From positions 186,123 through 250,122 of the forward strand of contig NZ_LSEF01000025.1 in NCBI RefSeq assembly GCF_001641695.1: a stretch of DNA of 64,000 nucleotides. Reading direction: 5' to 3'. The notes beneath the pieces were generated by a model. It had not been told where the DNA came from, searched no databases, and saw only the letters and a program-made list of their open reading frames with translations. Shown piece after piece: positions 43,704 to 51,875 of the stretch. Position numbers and translations under genes: made by a program. Each line of letters starts with the position of its first letter. The stretch's first letter is position 1. Source of the DNA: Bradyrhizobium neotropicale. GTDB lineage: Bacteria; Pseudomonadota; Alphaproteobacteria; Rhizobiales; Xanthobacteraceae.

Positions 43704-43731
43704 TCTCGGCATTAAAAGTCTCGAGCCGAGA
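43704..43731. promoter_or_regulatory. Candidate operator: 7-bp inverted repeat in the AraC/AhpD divergent region
   Basis: TCTCGGC (43704-43710) and GCCGAGA (43725-43731) form a perfect inverted repeat with 14 bases between, so half-sites are spaced by about two helical turns. It lies between the AraC-type regulator and the AhpD-family gene, so it is the natural candidate for the regulator's binding site. Confidence 0.5.
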
Positions 43732-43781
43732 CCCTACTGTCACTCCGCAATCGTTCACCACCCCAACCAAGGAGTGCCACC

Positions 43782-44318
43782 ATGTCTCGTCTTTCTGTCC
43801 CGAACCTCGAAACCGATGCCGGTCCGTCCGGTCAGGTCTATGCCCAGATCAAGAAGGCCATCGGCAACGTGCCGAACACGTTCGCGGCCATCGCCGCCCA
43901 TGGTCCCGCTGCGCTCAAGGCCGTGCTTGCTGCCGATGCGGTGCTTGCCTCCGGAAGCCTGAGCAAGTCCGACAAGGAGATCATCAAGCTCGTCATCAGC
44001 GAAGTCGCCGGCTGTGACTATTGTGTCGCCGCCCATAGCCATCTCGGAAAGCTCGCCGGCGTGAAGCCGGAGGTGCTCAAGCAGATCCGCGACGGCCAGC
44101 CCACCGGCGATGCCAGGCGCGATGCGCTGGTCGCCTTCGTTCGCAAGCTCGCGCGATCGAGCGGCACCGTCAGCGACGAAGACTTCGCCGCGATAACGGC
44201 CGCCGGTTACAGCGACGCGCAGCTCGTGGAGATCAGCCTCGCCTTCGCGACCACGGTCTTCACCAACGTCTTCAACCGCATCAACGACACCGAGATCGAC
44301 TTCCCGGCCGTCGCGTAA
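43782..44318 (+). CDS. AhpD/carboxymuconolactone decarboxylase-family peroxidase-like protein
   Basis: The 178-residue cytoplasmic protein has the AhpD-type redox centre: Cys78 and Cys81 in AGCDYCVAAH with His85, preceded by Glu74. Proteins of this family reduce peroxides through the CxxC pair or act as ring-opening decarboxylases; the intact CxxC favours a thiol peroxidase-like role here. The start has a good AAGGAG site 8 bases upstream. It is followed after 41 bases by a DUF417 membrane protein gene on the same strand and is divergent from an RclR-like regulator, so a role in coping with oxidants is likely. Confidence 0.9.
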   Translation: MSRLSVPNLETDAGPSGQVYAQIKKAIGNVPNTFAAIAAHGPAALKAVLAADAVLASGSLSKSDKEIIKLVISEVAGCDYCVAAHSHLGKLAGVKPEVLKQIRDGQPTGDARRDALVAFVRKLARSSGTVSDEDFAAITAAGYSDAQLVEISLAFATTVFTNVFNRINDTEIDFPAVA

Positions 44319-44359
44319 CGCGACCGCGCCGCATCGATCATCTCAAAGGGATCACGCCC

Positions 44360-44866
44360 ATGACTACGCTTGCCAATACGGCTCAAAACCCTCTCGTCCG
44401 CGTGCTGGAGAGATCCGGTCTCCTGGCTGAGGACCTCGACTACCACGTCGTCCGCGCTTCGATGGTGATCATGTTCTTCTTCTTCGGTTACCAGAAGTGG
44501 TTTCCGTACGAATTCGAACGACTAGTCCCGTTCATCAGCAACGGTCCGCTGATCTGGTGGCTCTATCCCGTGTTCGGCCATGCCGGCGCCAGCTATTTCC
44601 TTGGCGCCTCGGAATGGACGTTCGGCTCGCTGTTGCTCGCGGGCTTCTGGGACAAGCGTCTTGGCGTTCTCGGCTCCCTCGGCTCGACCGGCACCTTAAT
44701 CGCGACGGTCACCATCATTCCCTTCATGCCGGAAGGCTGGGACATCGCGGCGGGAGGCTTCCCCGCGATGACCGGAAACGTGCCCTTCCTGATGAAGGAC
44801 GTCGTGCTGCTCGCAGTCTCCTTCTACCTCCTGCGACAGGACCTGGTTCGCCTGACGCGGCAATAG
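44360..44866 (+). CDS. DUF417 (YkgB/RclC-like) inner membrane protein
   Basis: This 168-residue integral membrane protein has about four helices. Its features fit DUF417: MVIMFFFFGYQKWFPYE in the first helix, then LVPFISNGPLIWWLYPVFG and a GTLIATVTIIPFMPEGWD segment. In E. coli the family member RclC (YkgB) belongs to the reactive-chlorine resistance operon controlled by RclR. Here too it is beside an RclR-like regulator, although the flavoprotein RclA is missing and an AhpD-family gene takes its place. The biochemical role of DUF417 proteins is not established. Confidence 0.9.
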   Translation: MTTLANTAQNPLVRVLERSGLLAEDLDYHVVRASMVIMFFFFGYQKWFPYEFERLVPFISNGPLIWWLYPVFGHAGASYFLGASEWTFGSLLLAGFWDKRLGVLGSLGSTGTLIATVTIIPFMPEGWDIAAGGFPAMTGNVPFLMKDVVLLAVSFYLLRQDLVRLTRQ

Positions 44867-44893
44867 GGTGGTACTCCTGCTGACGGCGATGCG

Positions 44894-44923
44894 TCGCCGG
44901 TGAGCTTTCCAGCTCGCCGGCGA
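44894..44923. terminator. Hairpin between convergent DUF417 and efflux genes
   Basis: A 13-bp stem with one G-T pair (44894-44906 with 44911-44923) and loop TTCC. It lies between the stop of the DUF417 gene (44866) and the stop of the convergent efflux gene (44956). No T-tract follows. Confidence 0.6.
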
Positions 44924-44955
44924 TTGCGGGTCTGGCGCCGGCCTCCTCGTCGCCG

Positions 44956-46407
44956 TCAAACACGCTCCCTGCGCTCCAACGGTAGGGCAAACAGCAGGAC
45001 TAGCATGACCAGACCCATCAGCGCGGCGTAGGCGCTGGCCGCTGCGAAGGCGCTGCCATAGGCTTCCACCTCGGCCGCCCCTCCCCCGCGGGCATGGACA
45101 AGCACGGCGGCAAACAAGCTGCCAACCAGAGCGACACCGAAAGCACCCCCCACTTGCTGCGCGGTACTGAGCATGCCCGAGGCCGATCCGATGTCGCGAT
45201 GAGGAATGCCGCCGAGAATGGTATTGAAAAGCGGCGTCACCAACAGGCCTTGGCCAAATCCGACGAGCAGCAGACTCGGGATAAGCGCTTCGGCCTGCAT
45301 GGGCGCCCCGAAAAACGCCGTGCCGGCCGCCGCGCCGTTGCCGATCGCTTTAATCGTAGAGCCGACCGCGAGTACATTCCATCGGTGCTCGGCTGCTACT
45401 CGCCCGGCGATTGTCGAGCCAATCATGAATGCAACGGGTACTGCGGAAAGAATGATGCCGGCGGCCAGTGGCGATCGACCAAGCCCAACCTGCACCAGGA
45501 ACGCGTAGGCGAGAAAGAAGGAGCTATGAGTGGAATAGTAGACCAGCACCAACACAACGCCAATCGTGAACGACCGATTGCAAAACAGACCCGTCTGCAA
45601 CAACGGCGATTCGCCTCGGCAGGATTTGCCATACTGATGCCAAGCGAACCCGACCAGGACCGGGACGGCAGCGCAAAGCATTGCCACCGACCAGACCGGC
45701 CATCCCGCCTCCCGTCCTTCCACTAACGGATAGAGCAATAGTCCGAGGCCAATAGCACTTAAGGCAACCCCCGTGACATCGAGCCGTTGACCGGCCGACA
45801 CTGTGTCCATCGGGATCAGGCGTAGCGCCGCTCGGATCGCCAGCAAACCGATCGGGATGTTCACCAGGAAGATCGTTCGCCAGCCCAGATCCCACAGATC
45901 AATACTGACCAGCATGCCACCCAGCACCTGGCCTGTGACCGCGGCCAGTCCCAATACAATCCCAAGCGCCGCAAAGGCTTTGGTACGTATTGCGCTCTCT
46001 GCGAAGGTCATGTGGATCAGCGCGAGCGCCTGCGGGAACAGGACGGCCGCAGTGAGACCTTGCAGCAATCGAGCCAAGATCAGTGTCGTCGCGGTTGGCG
46101 AGAGGCCGCACAGTGCCGATGCAACAGTAAAGCCAGCCAGCCCAAGGCTAAACATTCTCCGGCGACCGCACAGGTCGCCCAGCCGGCCGCCAGTAATCAG
46201 CATCACCGCATAGGCCAAGCCGTAGCCAGCGATCACCAGTTCGGCTTGTCCAAAGCTCGCCCCAAGCTGGCGCCGGATATCTGGGATGGCGACATTCACA
46301 ATCATCATGTCCATCACGGTCATGAACGGGCCGACCAGCACCACGGACAGAGTAAGCCATGGACGCGACTGATGTGCATGGGTGACGGAAGCGGCCAGGT
46401 CGTCCAT
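44956..46407 (-). CDS. DHA2-family (EmrB/QacA type) multidrug efflux MFS transporter
   Basis: This 483-residue inner membrane protein has about 14 predicted helices. The DHA2 hallmarks are present: TVMDMMIVNVAIPDI in helix 1, GGRLGDLCGRRRMFSLGL after helix 2, LARLLQGLTAAVLFPQAL in helix 4 and GQVLGGMLVSIDLWDLGWR in helix 5. It likely exports drugs or toxic compounds using the proton gradient. GGAG lies 8 bases before the ATG. It is divergent from an MmyB-like regulator across 105 bases, a common arrangement for inducible efflux pumps. No membrane fusion partner is present, so it probably works alone. Confidence 0.93.
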   Translation of the reverse strand: MDDLAASVTHAHQSRPWLTLSVVLVGPFMTVMDMMIVNVAIPDIRRQLGASFGQAELVIAGYGLAYAVMLITGGRLGDLCGRRRMFSLGLAGFTVASALCGLSPTATTLILARLLQGLTAAVLFPQALALIHMTFAESAIRTKAFAALGIVLGLAAVTGQVLGGMLVSIDLWDLGWRTIFLVNIPIGLLAIRAALRLIPMDTVSAGQRLDVTGVALSAIGLGLLLYPLVEGREAGWPVWSVAMLCAAVPVLVGFAWHQYGKSCRGESPLLQTGLFCNRSFTIGVVLVLVYYSTHSSFFLAYAFLVQVGLGRSPLAAGIILSAVPVAFMIGSTIAGRVAAEHRWNVLAVGSTIKAIGNGAAAGTAFFGAPMQAEALIPSLLLVGFGQGLLVTPLFNTILGGIPHRDIGSASGMLSTAQQVGGAFGVALVGSLFAAVLVHARGGGAAEVEAYGSAFAAASAYAALMGLVMLVLLFALPLERRERV

Positions 46408-46512
46408 GTGAAGCTCCGGCAGGTGGCTGTCCCTGTCGGAGAGTGAAGCAATTCGCTATAGTGAAAAATGTAAGTCGTTATCCTATTAGCTCGAACAACA
46501 GCGTGATGGACC

Positions 46513-47331
46513 GTGACAAATCTACAGCGCACCGACGACCGCCGAGCACTGTCCGATTTCGTGCGTGATCGGCGCTCCCGCATTGCGCCTGAACAAGTTG
46601 GACTGGCGGGAGGACCTCGTCGTCGTGCACCAGGGCTGCGGCGTGAGGAGGTTGCCCATCTCGCCGGGGTCGGCGTCACGTGGTACACTTGGTTCGAGCA
46701 AGGCCGCGCTATTCAGGTCTCCGCCGATTTTCTTGAGCGGATATGTCGAGCGCTGCGTCTTGACACTGCGGAACGCGCACACCTCTACGCCTTGGCGCAG
46801 CACCGGCCGCCACTCGCGGCCACGCCGAACGTCCCAACCGTCTCGCCGGTCCTGCAAACCTTTCTCGATAGCTTGCCCAACCCAGCCTACCTCAAGACGC
46901 CGCGGTGGGATGTGGTGGCTTGGAACTCGGCCGCGGTCGCGCTGTTCGGCGACTATGCCCTGATGCCTCCGAATGAACGCAACAGTCTTTGGCTGACGTT
47001 CGTCGACCCCCGTTACCGTCAGATGAGGCCAGACTGGGAACAGGGAGCCCGCCAGGCTCTGGCCAAGTTTCGCCTCGACCACAGCCAAGCCAACGGCGAT
47101 CCCGCCTTCGATGCACTTGTTGAGGCGCTAAGGGCGGCCAGCGTCGAATTCCGACATTGGTGGCCGCGGCAAGACGTGACAGAGCGAAGCGAAGGAATTA
47201 AGCGCTTCAGGCACGAGACTTGGGGAGAAGTCGAGTTCGCCTACACCACGTTCCTGGTCGAGGGAGCATCGGAGCTGCGCCTGGTCACCTTTACGCCGCC
47301 GGACGGCGCCTGCAGGGCGCCGCGGCTCTAG
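46513..47331 (+). CDS. XRE-family regulator with MmyB-like ligand-binding domain
   Basis: The N-terminal helix-turn-helix covers about residues 10-80, with APGLRREEVAHLAGVGVTWYTWFEQGR, here split, as the family signature. The C-terminal PAS-like MmyB domain contains WDVVAWNSAAVALFGD and the LWLTFVDPRYR motif. Regulators of this type often sit beside and control oxidoreductases or efflux pumps. The start is GTG at 46513 with a weak GGA site upstream. Its divergent neighbour, a DHA2 efflux pump, is the likely target. The C-terminal codons overlap a hairpin that faces the convergent decarboxylase gene. Confidence 0.9.
   Translation: MTNLQRTDDRRALSDFVRDRRSRIAPEQVGLAGGPRRRAPGLRREEVAHLAGVGVTWYTWFEQGRAIQVSADFLERICRALRLDTAERAHLYALAQHRPPLAATPNVPTVSPVLQTFLDSLPNPAYLKTPRWDVVAWNSAAVALFGDYALMPPNERNSLWLTFVDPRYRQMRPDWEQGARQALAKFRLDHSQANGDPAFDALVEALRAASVEFRHWWPRQDVTERSEGIKRFRHETWGEVEFAYTTFLVEGASELRLVTFTPPDGACRAPRL
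47304..47322. terminator. Hairpin at the end of the MmyB-like regulator gene
   Basis: CGGCGCC (47304-47310), loop TGCAG and GGCGCCG (47316-47322) form a perfect 7-bp stem inside the last codons of the regulator gene, 20 bases from the convergent decarboxylase stop. It could act as a shared terminator for the convergent pair. Confidence 0.45.
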
Positions 47332-47342
47332 CACGCCAAGGA

Positions 47343-48950
47343 CTAGCGCGAATGGCTGAACAGGTCCGTCGTGGCGTCGTCGACTGCGATATCAACCAGC
47401 GCGGGGCCGCTTGACGCCAGAGCCTCGGCAAGAACGCGATCGAGCTCGCCGACATCGGTCACGCGCGTGCCCGGACAGCCAAGACCCTTGGCAAGCGCCA
47501 CGAAGTCGAGCCCGGGCAGATCGATCCCGGGCGGGCGATGCGCCTGCATGAGTTGGCTGAAGGCGCGCATCGCGCCATAGCCGGAATTGTTCATGATCAC
47601 GAACGTAATCGGCAGCTTGCGTTGTGCCGCGGTCCAGATCGCCTGGACACAGTACAACGCCGAACCGTCGCCGATCAGCCCCACGATACGTCGGCCCGGC
47701 CGTGCCAGCGCCACGCCGACGGAGGCCGGCAGGCTGTAACCAAGTCCGCCGCTCGCCATGGTGTAGAAGCTGTCCGCGCCCGGCCGCGGCAGGAATTGCT
47801 GAATGGCGGGACGATGCGACGGCGCCTCCTCGACCACGATCGCATCGCGCGGCATCAGCTCCGAGAGGCGGCTCAGCGCATAGGCCGGAGGGATCGGATT
47901 TTTCGCGGCGGGAATTGCGGGCTGAGGGCGCGCAGCCGGCGCATCGCGCTTCGCGACGTCAGGCAGCGCCGCCAGCAGCGCAGGAAGCGCCTTCGGCAGC
48001 GTGCTGATGATGGTGTCGCCGGCAGCAGCGGACGCTGCCTCGGTCGGATCGTCGGTGATCTGCCAGACCGGCGTTCCATCATCGAGCAGTTCGCATTGTC
48101 CCTCGACGTGGAAGGTGAACACGGGCGCCCCGACCACGACGATCAGATCGGCGCCGCGCAAGGCGCGGGCGAGCCCACCTGGCGCGGCCGGAAGGAAGCC
48201 CGCGAATTGCGGATGCAATTCCGGAAAGCTCGACCGGCTCGACATCGGGCTTGCAAACACTGCCGCCCTCGCCCGCTCGGCCACCGCGACCATCGCATCG
48301 ACGCAGCCGTTGCGATCAATTTCGGGCCCGACCACGAATGCGGGTCTTTTGGCTGCTGTAATCGCCGCGCCGAGCCGAACGATCGCCGCCGGATCCGGCG
48401 CAAACTCCGTCGCGATGTTGCGGACCGGCGGAGCGACCGCAGGCCGCGCCCAATCGTCCGAAGGCACCGACACGAATGTCGGGCCGCGCGGATGCTGCAT
48501 GGCCGTTAAGAAGGCCTGCGCAATGGCCGCGGGGACGTCCTCGGCGCGCGCAGGTTCCGAACTCCATTTCACATACGGTTTTGGAAACTGTTCGGCGTCC
48601 TCGGCGAAGAGATAAGGCCGCATCCGCAGCAGGCTGCGCGCCTGCTGCCCGGCCGTCACCACCATCGGCGTCTTGTTGCGAAACGTGGTGAAGAGATTAC
48701 CGAGCGCATGGCCGAGCCCGGCCGCCGAATGCAGGTTGACGAAGGCCGGACATCCCGTGGCCTGCGCATAACCGTCGGCCATGCCGACGACACAAGCTTC
48801 CTGCAGGCCAAGCACGTAGTCGATGTCATCCGGCCAATCGCCGAGAAAGGCAAGCTCGGTCGAGCCTGGATTGCCGAAGACGCGGTCGACGCCGAAGGAA
48901 CGAAGCACACCGAGGGTCGCTTCCCGAACCGTCAAGACTTTCGAATTCAT
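47343..48950 (-). CDS. Thiamine diphosphate enzyme, benzoylformate decarboxylase-like
   Basis: This three-domain ThDP enzyme of about 535 residues resembles benzoylformate decarboxylase, which converts aryl-glyoxylates to aldehydes and CO2. The active-site stretch FGNPGSTELAFL carries the Ser of that family, LQEACVVGMADG holds the ThDP-activating Glu, and NLHSAAGLGHALG carries the catalytic His. The cofactor motif GDGSALYCVQAIW followed by IMNNSGYG is intact. ATG at 48950 has AGGA upstream; ATG at 48968 is the alternative. It is the last gene of the minus-strand aromatic operon, 40 bases after an aromatic aldehyde dehydrogenase that would take its product. A related 2-oxo acid decarboxylase cannot be excluded. 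Confidence 0.88.
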   Translation of the reverse strand: MNSKVLTVREATLGVLRSFGVDRVFGNPGSTELAFLGDWPDDIDYVLGLQEACVVGMADGYAQATGCPAFVNLHSAAGLGHALGNLFTTFRNKTPMVVTAGQQARSLLRMRPYLFAEDAEQFPKPYVKWSSEPARAEDVPAAIAQAFLTAMQHPRGPTFVSVPSDDWARPAVAPPVRNIATEFAPDPAAIVRLGAAITAAKRPAFVVGPEIDRNGCVDAMVAVAERARAAVFASPMSSRSSFPELHPQFAGFLPAAPGGLARALRGADLIVVVGAPVFTFHVEGQCELLDDGTPVWQITDDPTEAASAAAGDTIISTLPKALPALLAALPDVAKRDAPAARPQPAIPAAKNPIPPAYALSRLSELMPRDAIVVEEAPSHRPAIQQFLPRPGADSFYTMASGGLGYSLPASVGVALARPGRRIVGLIGDGSALYCVQAIWTAAQRKLPITFVIMNNSGYGAMRAFSQLMQAHRPPGIDLPGLDFVALAKGLGCPGTRVTDVGELDRVLAEALASSGPALVDIAVDDATTDLFSHSR

Positions 48951-48990
48951 GGACTGATTTCCTGGCATGCTTCGCCGTGTCGTGGCGCGA

Positions 48991-50439
48991 TCAGAAGGGG
49001 TAGTGCTGGGGCTGCGTCTCGATCGTGATCCAGCGCAGATCGGTGAATTCGGCGATCCCGGCCTGGCCGCCGAAGCGGCCGTAGCCAGATCCCTTCATGC
49101 CGCCGAACGGCATCTGCGCCTCGTCATGCACGGTCGGTCCATTGACATGGCAAATGCCGCTTTCGATGCGCTGCGCGACCGTCAGCGCACGCGCGACATC
49201 CTTGCCGAACACCGCGGCCGAGAGACCGTACTCGGTGTCGTTGGCAAGACGCACCGCATCATCCACGCCACGCGCGCGGATCACCGAGACGACGGGGCCA
49301 AAACTCTCTTCGGTGTAAATGCGCATGCCGGGCACGACGCGATCGAGAACCGTTGCCGGAACGACCGTGCCGGCACGCTCTCCGCCCGCGAGCTTGGCGG
49401 CGCCCTTGCCGATCGCGTCCTCGATCAGAGCAACGACATGCTTGGCCGGGGCCTCGTCGATCATCGAGCCGACGACGACCGGACCGGAGCGCGGGTCGCC
49501 CGCCGGAAGCGCGCCCGCCTTCTTGGCGAGCTTCTCGACAAAGCGATCGGCCACGCTCTCATCGACGATCACGCGCTCCGTCGACATGCAGACCTGGCCC
49601 TGGTTGATGAAGGCGCCGAACGCCACGGCCGCGACCGCGGCATCGAGGTCGGCATCGTCGAGCACGACGAGAGGTGCCTTGCCACCGAGCTCGAGCAGCA
49701 CCGGCTTGAGATGCCGGCCGGCGAGTTCGGCGATGACGCGGCCGACGCGGGTCGAGCCGGTGAAGTTGATCCGCCTGACGGCGGGATTGGCGATGAGTCG
49801 CTCGACCACGGCCGGCGCATCCGCCGGCGCATTGGTCACGACATTCACGACACCCGGCGGGAAGCCGGCATCCCTGAACACGTCTCCGATCAGTCGGTGC
49901 GTTCCAGGACAGATCTCGGACGCCTTGAGCACCACCGTGTTGCCGCAGGCGAGCGGCGTCGCCACCGCGCGAACGCCGAGAATGATCGGGGCGTTCCAAG
50001 GCGCGATGCCAAGGCACACGCCGGCCGGCTGACGAACGGACATCGCGAGGCATCCCGGCTTGTCGGACGGGATCACCTCGCCGGCGACCTGCGTCGTCAG
50101 CGAGGCCGCCTCGCGCAGCATGCCGGTCGCGAGCTTCACGTTGAAGGCCGACCAGACCTCTGTGGTGCCGATCTCGGCCATCATGATTCGGATGAAGGCG
50201 TCGCGTTTGGCGTCGAGCGCATCGGCCGCCTTGAGCAGCAGACCGCGCCTCGCATTCGGGCCAAGTCCCGACCACTGCGCCAGCGCGGCGGAGGCCGCCG
50301 CCACTGCGGCATCGGCGTCCGACACTGTCGCGGCCGCCGCGCGGCTCGCGACCTCTTGTGACAGCGGATTGCGCCGCTCGAACACCTTGCCGCCGGAAGC
50401 GGCCTGATCCCGCCCGTTGATCAGAAGATTGACGTCCAT
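48991..50439 (-). CDS. Aromatic aldehyde dehydrogenase (benzaldehyde/vanillin/salicylaldehyde type)
   Basis: This 482-residue NAD(P)-dependent aldehyde dehydrogenase has catalytic Cys in GQVCMSTERV, the general base Glu in LLELGGKAP and the cofactor loop FTGSTRVG. The C-terminal GYGRFGGQAGIAEFTDLRWITIE is typical of the vanillin/salicylaldehyde dehydrogenase branch. It would oxidise the aromatic aldehyde made by the adjacent benzoylformate decarboxylase-like enzyme to the acid. The operon position, between the MHS-family symporter and the decarboxylase, supports this. It acts in the cytoplasm. No unusual features are seen. Confidence 0.93.
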   Translation of the reverse strand: MDVNLLINGRDQAASGGKVFERRNPLSQEVASRAAAATVSDADAAVAAASAALAQWSGLGPNARRGLLLKAADALDAKRDAFIRIMMAEIGTTEVWSAFNVKLATGMLREAASLTTQVAGEVIPSDKPGCLAMSVRQPAGVCLGIAPWNAPIILGVRAVATPLACGNTVVLKASEICPGTHRLIGDVFRDAGFPPGVVNVVTNAPADAPAVVERLIANPAVRRINFTGSTRVGRVIAELAGRHLKPVLLELGGKAPLVVLDDADLDAAVAAVAFGAFINQGQVCMSTERVIVDESVADRFVEKLAKKAGALPAGDPRSGPVVVGSMIDEAPAKHVVALIEDAIGKGAAKLAGGERAGTVVPATVLDRVVPGMRIYTEESFGPVVSVIRARGVDDAVRLANDTEYGLSAAVFGKDVARALTVAQRIESGICHVNGPTVHDEAQMPFGGMKGSGYGRFGGQAGIAEFTDLRWITIETQPQHYPF

Positions 50440-50467
50440 GAGAACCTCCCTTGTGTTGGCGCTGGAC

Positions 50468-51793
50468 CTAGCCGAGCAGCCGCGATTTGCTGGTCTCGCG
50501 CGCGAAACCGAGCGCGATCACCGCCGCGACCGCGAGGGCGAGGTAATATCCGGTGATGGCGTAGGTGGAGCCCGTCTGCGCAAGCAGGCTGGTGGCGACG
50601 AGCGGTGCGATGCCGCCGCCGAGCACCGTCCCGAGCTGCTTTCCGATCGACACGCCGGTGAAACGGATGCGGGTCGGAAACAGCTCCGGGAAATAGCTTC
50701 CTTCAGTGCCGAACATCAAAGGATGGATCACGCCCGCGGCCAGGATCACCGCAGCCGTGACCAGGAGCGTGTCACGGCTTGCGACAGCACCGTAGAACGC
50801 AAACATCGACAAGCTTGCGAGCATGACGCCGGCGAGGAACAGCCGTTTCCGTCCGATCCGGTCGGACCACGCGCCGATGAGCGGCATCGCAACGAGGCCC
50901 ACGAGATTGGCGAACAGCACGGCCTGCGTGATCACGTCCTTCTGGACGCCGAGCTGGCGCGTTGCGAAGGAGATGGTGAAGATGGCGGTCAAATAGAAAT
51001 AGGATGTTTGCGCCATCTCGGCAAAGAACACGATGAGGATCGGTCGCCAATGTCCCCTCACCGCCTCGACGGCAGGTACTGCTTCAGCCACCTCCGCCGC
51101 GCGGAACGTCGCGCTCTCCTCGATGCGCAAGCGCATGTAGACGCCGAGCGCGACCAGCACCGCGCTGATCAGGAACGGAACGCGCCAGCCCCATGACAGC
51201 AGCTCCGCCTCCGGCAGCCGCGAGATCGCGAGCGCCGCAAACGAGGCGAGCACCACGCCAACGGGCCCCGCGGCCTGGATCACGGCAGCAGAGAAGCCGC
51301 GCCGGTGACCGGGCGCCGTTTCGATCGCCATCAGGATCGCCGCGGTCGACTCGCCGCCGAGCGCAAAGCCCTGAAGGAAGCGCAGCAGAACGAGCGCGAT
51401 CGTCGCGATCAGGCCCGCGCTGGCGTAGGTCGGCAACAGCCCGATTGACATGGTCGCAAGTCCCATCATGAGCAGCGTGCACAACAGGACGGATTTGCGA
51501 CCGAGGCGATCGCCGAAATGTCCGAACACGATCCCGCCGAGCGGGCGCGCCAGGAATCCGACGGCAAACGTCGCGAAGACCGCGATGGTCGCCGTGAGCT
51601 GATCGAACTTCGGGAAGAACAGCTGATCGAACACCAGCGGCGCGATCAGGCCGTAGATGAAGAAATCGTACCATTCGATCGCGGTGCCGATCGTGCCGGC
51701 GATCAGAATGCGCCGGCGGCTGCTTGCGGTCTGCTCGCCGCCGGCAACAGTGGCCGCACGATCGCCGTAGCCCTCGAGTGTTCCTGTCGTCAC
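50468..51793 (-). CDS. MHS-family metabolite/H+ symporter (aromatic or organic acid uptake)
   Basis: This major facilitator protein of 441 residues has 12 expected helices. AIEWYDFFIYG in the first helix and GHFGDRLGRKSVLL between helices 2 and 3 are signatures of the metabolite:H+ symporter family (relatives of ShiA, KgtP, ProP). The start is GTG at 51793 with a GGAGGA ribosome site; the frame stays open 74 codons further upstream, but that part is low complexity and overlaps the start region of the neighbouring gene. Its place in the aromatic operon suggests import of the aromatic substrate, perhaps a hydroxylated aryl acid. Confidence 0.92.
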   Translation of the reverse strand: MTTGTLEGYGDRAATVAGGEQTASSRRRILIAGTIGTAIEWYDFFIYGLIAPLVFDQLFFPKFDQLTATIAVFATFAVGFLARPLGGIVFGHFGDRLGRKSVLLCTLLMMGLATMSIGLLPTYASAGLIATIALVLLRFLQGFALGGESTAAILMAIETAPGHRRGFSAAVIQAAGPVGVVLASFAALAISRLPEAELLSWGWRVPFLISAVLVALGVYMRLRIEESATFRAAEVAEAVPAVEAVRGHWRPILIVFFAEMAQTSYFYLTAIFTISFATRQLGVQKDVITQAVLFANLVGLVAMPLIGAWSDRIGRKRLFLAGVMLASLSMFAFYGAVASRDTLLVTAAVILAAGVIHPLMFGTEGSYFPELFPTRIRFTGVSIGKQLGTVLGGGIAPLVATSLLAQTGSTYAITGYYLALAVAAVIALGFARETSKSRLLG

Positions 51794-51875
51794 TTTGTCC
51801 TCCTCCGGTGTCGTTGTCGTTTTGTTGTTGTTAGTGCCCACACGGCCGCAGGTCGGACGCGGCGGCGGGAATCGA

